A program made the translations under genes and the position numbers. Positions 56,627 to 64,000 of a stretch of 64,000 nucleotides of DNA are shown piece by piece (positions within the stretch are counted from its first letter, which is position 1; every line of letters starts with the position of its first letter). The notes below the pieces were generated by a model that was not told the origin of the DNA, searched no databases, and saw nothing but the letters and a program-made list of their open reading frames with translations. This DNA comes from BACL21 sp038141525 (GTDB lineage: Bacteria > Bacteroidota > Bacteroidia > Flavobacteriales > Flavobacteriaceae): contig JAYQIF010000006.1 of assembly GCA_038141525.1 (NCBI GenBank), positions 1 to 64,000 of the forward strand. The letters run 5' to 3'.

Positions 56627-56676
56627 AGACCGTTCATGCCGGAACTTAAAGTTTTGGCATGGCGGTCTTTGATTTT
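56627..56676 (+). terminator. katG terminator
   Basis: AGACCG then CATGCC (56627-56640) pair with GGCATG then CGGTCT (56656-56668), with a one- to two-base bulge and a 15-base loop, followed by TTGATTTTT. Confidence 0.7.
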
Positions 56677-56746
56677 TAGAGGGGTTGACCGCGAGGGTGC
56701 GCTGAATCATTAGCGCTGTAATTATGGTTACGTAAGGTGTCAGTCC

Positions 56747-56918
56747 CGCGATGGCACAATCACGCGAGGTGAGAATACCGCGATGGTGTGAATACAGCGA
56801 GGTGGCATTCGCGCTGTGATTAAGCTCTTGTGAGGAGACCGCCGTGCGAGGGCGAAATCCTGGGAGGCAATCCCGTGATTTGTTGAACCGCGAGGTGTCG
56901 ATACCGCGAAGGCACTAG
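56747..56918. repeat. Degenerate 16-base tandem repeats, GC-rich
   Basis: Units opening CGCGA(T/G)GG or CGCGAGGTG begin at 56747, 56763, 56779, 56796, 56810, 56889 and 56905; spacing is 14-17, mostly 16, with a diverged middle part. Several end in AATAC or GATAC. Much richer in G+C than the flanking DNA. Confidence 0.5.
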
Positions 56919-56981
56919 GGGGGCGTTGAATCACTCAGATGATTCCAATGAGTAGCTTAGGCCTGTATATGAAATGCAGGC

Positions 56982-57497
56982 CTAATTTAATTTTGGACAT
57001 TCCGGGAGTAAATCAGGACTGCTGGCCGTTTCGTCGGCCCACTCTTGCCCTGTCTTCCAATTAACCCAAAACCACTGGCCGTTTTTCTGAACAGCCAGAC
57101 AGGTTTGATTGTCTTGCCGGATGATTTTCGAATCATCGTAAATACAAGTCACTGTTTCACGAGCATCCTCATAACTCCACCCCGAGAGGTACGCGCCGTG
57201 TTTGCCTTCTTGATAAACTCTGGTAAAAGGAGCATTAAACCCAATAAAATCCAAACTGTCATACTTCATGGGAATCAGCTCCCGGGTCATCAGACCCCGG
57301 TATAGCCACTGATAAAGCCCCCATTTACCGCTGCGTTTTCCACGTAACTTAAAAGCCCCGTCCTGGTTTATCTCATCCAAAGCGAGGGTGTCTGCTTTGA
57401 ACTTGCGCATCATTTGTCGCTCGGGGAAGTTTTGGGCGAAGAGCGCGGATGAAGATAGAATCAATGCTAAAAGGACTAATGTTTTTTGGGTTGGCAT
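56982..57497 (-). CDS. Exported WG-repeat-like protein
   Basis: 171 residues with a signal peptide (to SALFAQ). KRSGKWGLYQWLYRGLMTRE, then LIPMKYDSLDFIG, fits the WG (KWG) repeat pattern, and a second weak copy is EGKHGAYLSGWSYEDARETV. A third may be KNGQWFWVNWKTGQEW. WG repeats make beta-rich binding domains. No neighbour suggests its role. Confidence 0.7.
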   Translation of the reverse strand: MPTQKTLVLLALILSSSALFAQNFPERQMMRKFKADTLALDEINQDGAFKLRGKRSGKWGLYQWLYRGLMTRELIPMKYDSLDFIGFNAPFTRVYQEGKHGAYLSGWSYEDARETVTCIYDDSKIIRQDNQTCLAVQKNGQWFWVNWKTGQEWADETASSPDLLPECPKLN

Positions 57498-57993
57498 AAT
57501 TGTAATTTGAGGATTTAAAATGAGACTTCCTAGTTAAAACCTTTGAGACTTGAACTGTGATTCATAATTTACGATCTACCGCCTGTGTTTTTTAAATATC
57601 ATATAGGAGATTTTGGGTTTCTTTATTGGTTATTTAAGCCGCACTTCACGCGTAAATGTCTGGTAAACCTGTATTCATCGATAATTTCTAAGGCCTGTTG
57701 GTCGCGTCCTAAAGAAATATCTAGCCGTCACTTTGGTATTCTATAATTTGGTTTTTGTGCTAAAATTAGAACCCGAATTTGAAATAAATATTGTGAAAAT
57801 TTCCTCAGGTGAAGAAAAAAGCAAAGTTTAGGAGAATTATATGTACCGTCGGAAAATTAGTTTGAACAACAAAATTCATTTGATTTTCATTTTTTATGGC
57901 TGTGTCTTATTGGGAGTTTTGCAGCTATTTTCTAGAATCTTTTAGCAGAGATATGTATTTTTACTCAACCTAACGCTCCCCCGAACTTATACC
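57498..57993. other. Gene-free stretch before the adhesin
   Basis: 496 bases. It contains only the possible 34-residue frame at 57841-57945. No terminator or clear promoter consensus could be supported. The adhesin's GTG start at 57994 has no strong promoter match directly upstream, so transcription may start well upstream in this stretch. Confidence 0.35.
57841..57945 (+). CDS. Possible 34-residue single-helix peptide
   Basis: ATG at 57841 has an AGGAG seven bases upstream, unusually good for this group. It reads MYRRKISLNNKIHLIFIFYG and a hydrophobic helix, ending SRIF. It may be a small membrane peptide or a leader before the adhesin gene. Evidence is the ribosome site plus one helix only. 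Confidence 0.3.
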   Translation: MYRRKISLNNKIHLIFIFYGCVLLGVLQLFSRIF

Positions 57994-60900
57994 GTGAGAC
58001 ACATTAACTTATTTATTTTTCTTCTACTCGGATTTTCTTGGAATTCGATTGCTCAACCAAACCCTCCTCAAGGGGAGGAAATACAGAGTTTTTGTGATTC
58101 CGCGACGGTGGCAGATTTAGTGGCAATCCCTGATCCTGGAGGGACGGTTACGTGGTATGATGCACCAGTCGGAGGAAATGTTTTGAATTCAGGTGATAAT
58201 TTGTCTCAAGGAGATCTTGTGTATGCATCTCAAACCTTAGGTGGAGTTGAAAGTGTAGATAGATTACAAGTCTTAGTCCATTTTATTAATCCACGAATTG
58301 TTCCGGCTAATCCAATTGTTTGCTCAGGTGAAAGCATAGAATTAACCGTGGAATTTGATATGCCGCAAATAAACAATGCGAGCTATCTTGGCTTTGTTGA
58401 ATCAAAACATTTTTATTTTTCTAATCAGGCTGAAACATTCTTAATTCATGAAAATATTGCTGCGAGCTATGGTGGGAATTTAATTTCAATACACTCTCAG
58501 GCTACAATGGATTTTGTTATCAATGAAAGTCCGGGGACTGGCTATATAGGTTTGAATGATTTAATTATCGAAAATTCTTTTGAATGGACTGATGCCTCTG
58601 CTGTTGACTTTACCAATTGGTATCCGGGAGAACCTAATAATATTTTGAATGAAGATGCGGTTGCTTTCTACCCATCAGGACTGTGGGTGGATGTTTCAGA
58701 AAATCAAATGCGCAATGCCTTATATCAATTTTATTTTCCAGATCCTACAATTACATGGTCAACTGGGGCGTCAACCCTCTCAATAATTCAATCTCCTAAT
58801 GAATCGCAGTCTTTATGGGTAGAAGTTTCAATTAATAATGTCACTTGTCGTGAAAACATTATAGTTAATGTATTTGCTCAAGATCCCCTGTTTCGGAAGG
58901 TGATCAAAGTGCTTGTGCATTAGATCCGGTTCAGACCTAACCGCTTCAGCGTCGGGATGCTGGAGAAAGCCTTACTTGGTATGATGCGCCTTCAGGGGGT
59001 AACATAGTTTTAGATCCAAGTCTCTCTGCTGTTGGAAGTATTACCTATTACGCTGAGGCCAGTGATGATATAACAGGGTGCGTGTCTCTTACACGGACTG
59101 CTGTTAGCCTTGATATTTTAGAAACACCTACTGCCGTAATCACCAACAACACTGGGGTGACAGAACTCACCTGTTCTATCTCTGAGATTAGCCTTACCGC
59201 CAGCGGTGGAGATGCCTACTCGTGGAGTGATGGTGTCTCCGTGGTGGGCACTGATGCTTTACTGCTTGTGTCTGCTCCTGGAACCTATACCGTGACCGTA
59301 ACTGGTGCCAATGGATGTTCTAATACAGCCTCTGTTGTAATTACTCAGAATGTCGATTTGCCTGCTGAGCCCATCTCTGGTGGGGATCAAAGTGCCTGTG
59401 CACTAGATCCGGTTCAGACTTTGACCGCGACAGCAAGCGTCGGGGCTGGGGAGACACTAACCTGGTATGATGCGCCTTTGGGAGGTAATATTGTTTTAGA
59501 TCCAAGTCTCTCTGCTGTGGGTAGTGTGACTTACTATGCTGAGGCCAGTGATGATATAACAGGGTGCGTGTCTCTTACACGGACTGCTGTTACTCTAGAG
59601 ATTTTAGAAACGCCTATTGCCGTAATTACCAACAACACCGGGGTGACTGAACTCACCTGTTCTGTGACTGAGATTAGCCTTACCGCTAGCGGTGGAGACG
59701 CCTACTCATGGAGTGATGGTGTCTCTGTAGTAGGCACTGATGCTTTGCTTTTAGTCTCTACTCCTGGAACCTATACCGTGACTGTAACTGGTGCCAATGG
59801 ATGTTCTGATACAGATTTTGTTGTAATTACTCAGGATGTGACTCTGCCTACACCTGCTATTACCAATAACACCGGAGTTACAGAGCTCACCTGCTTAGTA
59901 ACCGAGATTAGCCTTACCGCTAGCGGTGGAGACGCCTACTCATGGAGTGATGGTGTCTCTGTAGTAGGCACTGATGCTTTGCTCTTAGTCTCTACTCCTG
60001 GAACCTATACCGTGACCGTCACTGGAACTAATGGATGTTCGGATACAGATTTTGTTGTAATTACTCAGGATGTGACTCTGCCTACTCCTGTAATTACCAA
60101 CAACACAGGGGCGACTGAACTCACCTGCTTAGTGACTGAGATCAGCCTTACTGCCAGTGGCGGAGATGCCTACTCTTGGAGTGATGGTGTCTCTGTAGTG
60201 GGCACTGATGCTTCTTTGCTCGTCTCTATACCTGGAACCTATACCGTGACTGTAACTGGGGCCAATGGATGTTCCAATACAGATTTTGTTGTAATTACTC
60301 AGGATGTCGATTTGCCTGCCGCCCCCATCTCTGGCGGTGATCAAAGTGCTTGTGCATTAGATCCGGTTCAGGCTTTAACCGCTTCAGCCTCTGTTAATGC
60401 AGGAGAGACACTTACTTGGTATGATGCGCCTGCCGCAGGTAACGTGGTTTTAGACCCAAGTCTATCCGTTATCGGTAGTATTACTTATTACGCTGAGGCT
60501 AGTGATGATACATCGGGGTGTGTTTCTTTATCTCGTACTGTTGTTACCCTCGAGATTTTTGCTGTGCCTGATGCACCTATCTCTGGCGGTAATCAAAGTG
60601 CTTGTGCGCTAGACCCGGTTCAAACTTTAACCGCTTCTGCTTCGGTTAATGCCGGAGAGACCCTTACTTGGTATGACGCGCCTGCCGCAGGTAATGTGGT
60701 TTTAGATCCAAGTCTATCCGTTATCGGTAGTATAACCTACTATGCTGAGGCCAGTGATGATATAACAGGGTGCGTGTCTCTTACGCGCACTGCAGTGAGT
60801 TTAGAGATTTTAGAAACGCCTACTGCCGTAATTACCAACAACACTGGAGTGAGTGAACTCACCTGTTCTATCACTGAGATTAGCCTTACTGCTAGTGGCG

Positions 60901-63743
60901 GAGATGCCTACTCTTGGAGTGATGGTGTCTCCGTAGTAGGCACTGATGCTTTGCTTTTAGTCTCTACTCCTGGAACCTATACCGTAACTGTCACTGGAAC
61001 TAATGGATGTTCGGATACAGCCTCTGTTGTAATTACTCAGGATGTGACTCTGCCTATTCCTGCTATTACCAATAATACAGGAGTGAGTGAGCTTACTTGT
61101 TCTGTGACTGAGATCAGCCTTACCGCTAGTGGTGGAGATGCCTACTCTTGGAGTGATGGTACTTCAGTGGTGGGCACTGATACTTCTTTGATTGTCTCTG
61201 TTCCAGGAACCTATACTGTGACCGTCACTGGAGCCAATGGATGTTCTGATACAGATTTTGTTGTAATCACTCAGGATGTGACTCTGCCTACTCCTGTAAT
61301 TACCAACAACACCGGGGTTACAGAACTCACCTGTTAGTGACTGAGATCAGTCTTACCGCCAGTGGTGGGGATGCCTACTCTTGGAGTGATGGTGTCTCTG
61401 TGGTGGGGACTGATGCTTACTTGCTTGTCTCTGCTACCTGGAACCTATACCGTGATTGTAACTGGTAGCTAATGGATGTTCTGATACAGATTTTGTTGTA
61501 ATTACTCAAGATGATGTCGATTTGATGCAGCCCCCATCTCTGGCGGTGATCAAAGTGCTTGTGCACTTAGATCCGGTTCAAACTTTGACCGCTTCAGCCT
61601 CTGTGGTTAATGCCGGAGAGACACTTACCTGGTATGATGCGCCTACCGCAGGTAATGTGGTTTTAGATCCAAGTCTATCCGTTATCGGTAGTATTACTTA
61701 TTACGCTGAGGCTAGTGATGATACATCGGGGTGTGTTTCTTTATCTCGTACTGTTGTTACCCTAGAGATTTTTGCTGTGCCTGATGCACCTATCTCTGGC
61801 GGTAATCAAAGTGCTTGTGCGCTAGACCCGGTTCAAACTTTAACCGCTTCTGCTTCGGTTAATGCCGGAGAGACCCTTACTTGGTATGATGCGCCTTCAG
61901 GGGGTAATGTAGTTTTAGATCCAAGTCTATCCGTTATCGGTAGTATAACCTACTATGCTGAGGCCAGTGATGATATAACAGGGTGCGTGTCTCTTACGCG
62001 CACTGCAGTGAGTTTAGAGATTTTAGAAACGCCTACTGCCGTAATTACCAACAACACTGGAGTGACAGAACTCACCTGTTCTAGTCACTGAGATTAGCCT
62101 TACTGCTAGTGGTGGAGATGCCTACTCTTGGAGTGATGGTGTCTCCGTAGTAGGCACTGATGCACTACTGCTTGTATCTACTCCTGGAACCTACACCGTG
62201 ACTGTAACTGGTGCCAATGGATGTTTTGATACAGATTTTGTTGTAATTACTCAGGATGTTACTCTGCCTATTCCTGCTATTACCAACAACACTGGAGTGA
62301 CAGAGCTTACCTGCTCTGTGACTGAGATCAGCCTTACCGCCAGCGGTGGAGATGCCTACTCATGGAGTGATGGCACAACCGTAGTGGGCACTGATGTGGC
62401 GGATCTTCTTGTCTCTGACCCTGGAACCTATACTGTGACCGTCACTGGAGCCAATGGATGTTCTGATACAGCCTCTATCGAGATTACTCAAGATATTAGT
62501 CCTCCTGCCGCCCCCATCTCTGGTGGGGATCAAACGGCCTGTGAACTAGACCCTATTCAGACCCTAACCGCGAACGGCAAGCGTGAGAGCCGGAGAAACC
62601 CTAAGCTGGTATGACGCCCAAACTGGAGGAAACATAATCACAGACCCAAGCCTTTCAAACATTGGTATTATCACCTATTACGCTGAGGCAACAAACGACC
62701 TAACAGGGTGTATTTCTGAAACGCGCACCCCGGTCACCCTTGAAATTATCCCAGCCCCTCAGGCGCCGATCGCCGAGGCGGAACAAACCTTTTGTAATGC
62801 TTCCACCGTTGCGGACCTCATCGCTCAAGGAGAAAACCTATTATGGTACTCAGAGCCTCAAGGAGGCGCGGCAATTAACCCAGCCACATACCTGATCAAT
62901 GGCAATACTTATTACGGATCGCAAACCGTCAATGGCTGTGAAAGCCTTACACGCACCAGCGTTCAAATCTTTATCGATGCTCCTGAACCGCCAGATGGAC
63001 AAGCGCAACAAATCTTTTGTAACCAAGGGACTCTTGCCGACATCGAACTCACCGGCGCGGATATAATTTGGTATGCTTCAGCACAAGGCGGTGACGCTCT
63101 GCCATTGGATTATGTACTAGAAAGTGGCGCAACCTACCACGCCGCCCAACAAGTTGATGGTTGCGAAAGTGTCTTAAGGTTTGCGGTGAATATCATTTTA
63201 CAGCAACCAGAACCCCCTATCGCAGAAGCCTGAGCAGACTACTTGTGACTTGGCTAGAATTCGTGACTTGAGATTGAAGGGGAAAATATTATTTGGTACG
63301 ATAGTCCTTCTGGCGGCCAAAGCCTTTCTGAAGATACTTTGCTGACCCAAAATGCGACTTACTATGCCTCTCAGATCATTGGCGGCTGTGAGAGTCAAGA
63401 GCGCACGGCAGTTCAGGTTAACTTATTTGCTTGCACCATAAAAATATACAACGCCATTTCGGTCAATGGCAACGGTCAAAACGACTTTTTAATTATAGAA
63501 AACATTGAGTTTTACCCCATCAATACTTTGGAAATTTACTCCAGAGATGGCGATTTAGTTTACACCCAAAACGCCTATGGCACAAACGGCAATATCTTCC
63601 GCGGATTTGCTAACGTAGATGGTGTTTTCGGGCCTGATAATCCGCTACCGACAGGGACGTATATGTATGTGTTTACCTATTTGGACCCTTTCCGTGAAGA
63701 GAGTAGTACTTTAAAAGGATTCCTAACCTTAAATAGCAATTGA
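57994..63743 (+). pseudogene. Giant repetitive T9SS type B adhesin with C-type lectin domain, multiple frameshifts
   Basis: One locus of about 1,915 codons. GTG start with signal peptide (MRHINLFIFLLLGF). Then an Ig-like domain (FCDSATVADLVA), a C-type lectin domain (58376-58745; GGNLISIHSQATMDFVI, FEWTDASAVDFTNWYPGEPN), a long repeat region, CHU_C-type Ig domains (FCNASTVADLIAQGENLLWY and FCNQGTLADIELTGADIIWY), and a gliding-motility-associated C-terminal sorting domain (FNAISVNGNGQNDF-like, here YNAISVNGNGQNDFLIIENI; GTYMYVFTY). Frames change at about 58880-58990, 61335-61560, 62080, 62580 and 63235. It is exported by type IX secretion and probably binds carbohydrate or cells. A PorP/SprF gene follows. 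Confidence 0.85.
58895..62750 (+). repeat. Mosaic of two alternating protein modules (about 16 copies)
   Basis: Module A, about 78 codons (GGDQSACALDPVQTLTASAS, GETLTWYDAP, SITYYAEASDD), starts near 58.90, 59.37, 60.33, 60.57, 61.53, 61.79 and 62.51 kb. Module B, about 76 codons (ITNNTGVTELTC, TASGGDAYSWSDG, PGTYTVTVTGANGCS), starts near 59.13, 59.61, 59.85, 60.08, 60.82, 61.06, 61.29, 62.04 and 62.27 kb. Order is A B A B B B A A B B B A A B B A. Copies are nearly identical in DNA, so assembly errors and recombination are both likely here. Confidence 0.85.
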
Positions 63744-64000
63744 TGCGCTACTTGTATAAATTAGGAATACTGACCTTTATGCTCTTCACATTCCTATCCT
63801 CTTGGGGGCAGTCCGGGCTAAAACTAACGGATTATTACCACAATCCGATTCTTTACAATCCTGCCTATGTGGGCGTAACGGAAGGATATTTTGTCAAAGC
63901 TTTTTATGCCACGCAATGGCTAGGCTTTGATCAAGCGCCTACTTCTCAAGTCCTCGATTTTCAAAGACTAACAAAGGATGAAAAAACAGGATATGGACTT
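63743..64000 (+). CDS. PorP/SprF family type IX secretion membrane protein, 3' cut by window edge
   Basis: 86 codons in view. Its ATG at 63743 overlaps the adhesin stop as TGATG. Signal peptide (MRYLYKLGILTFMLFTFLSS), then LTDYYHNPILYNPAYVGVTE, the family's NP-x-x-YNPA-x-G opening of an outer-membrane barrel. PorP/SprF-like proteins pair with and help surface attachment of proteins with type B sorting domains, which fits the adhesin upstream. Confidence 0.92.
   Translation, partial: MRYLYKLGILTFMLFTFLSSWGQSGLKLTDYYHNPILYNPAYVGVTEGYFVKAFYATQWLGFDQAPTSQVLDFQRLTKDEKTGYGL

Larger units (their letters stand above)
56591..56981. other. Gene-free stretch after katG
   Basis: 391 bases holding the katG terminator (56627-56676) and a degenerate GC-rich tandem repeat array (56747-56918). 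A minus-strand frame of 64 codons crosses the array, but it has no family match, so I treat it as a by-product of the repeats. Confidence 0.4.

Noticed and set aside
56740..56934. 64-codon minus-strand frame across the GC-rich repeats
   Set aside because: No signal, no family pattern; its length follows from the repeats.
58895..62750. Repeats as a CRISPR or noncoding satellite
   Set aside because: Units are 228-240 bases, code for Ig-like modules in frame and belong to the adhesin.

Overview
The window looks like a chromosomal segment of a marine-type Bacteroidetes, most likely class Flavobacteriia. The evidence is type IX secretion (T9SS) sorting domains of types A and B, a PorP/SprF-family protein, TonB-era outer-membrane families such as DUF5916, many short lipoprotein signals, A+T-rich intergenic DNA, and several promoters of the Bacteroidetes form TTG-N18/19-TAnnTTTG. 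No rRNA, tRNA, insertion sequence, prophage or CRISPR array was seen.

Layout: 0-8.4 kb holds the end of an M13 metallopeptidase, small envelope proteins, a TSUP anion exporter, a secreted fibronectin-III T9SS protein and a DinB-like protein. 8.4-13.6 kb is a TetR-controlled operon (TetR, ABC exporter, HlyD adaptor, TolC channel) whose ABC ATPase lacks several consensus motifs. 13.6-20 kb has a decayed sialidase, an SMP-30-like lipoprotein, SnoaL-like secreted proteins, a TIP30-like oxidoreductase and PhzF. 20-24 kb has a nitroreductase, a DUF5117-type metalloprotease and a ZIP transporter. 24-28.9 kb is an aminotransferase, an Nramp-fold transporter without the metal-binding motifs, and 5-oxoprolinase subunits PxpA and a PxpB-PxpC fusion. 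29.2-34.7 kb is a five-gene operon of conserved but uncharacterised exported proteins (including a DUF6175 protein and two paralogues), the best candidate for an undescribed envelope system.

34.8-41.7 kb holds GapN and a glpK-glpD-glpF glycerol operon. 41.7-51.6 kb has two HxlR regulators, SOUL and SnoaL-like proteins, an operon of sugar-isomerase-like protein, APC permease and Rieske oxygenase, and a small XRE regulator preceded by four 16-bp palindromes at exact 25-bp spacing. 51.8-57.5 kb has a DUF5916 outer-membrane protein and KatG. 58-64 kb is a giant repetitive T9SS type B adhesin with a C-type lectin domain, followed by a PorP/SprF gene.

At least ten conserved genes are interrupted by single-base shifts, often in short homopolymers, and two by in-frame stops. 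This density in otherwise healthy operons suggests base-calling or assembly errors rather than decay. Frameshifted genes are listed as one locus each with type pseudogene, and the reader should treat most of them as probably functional.
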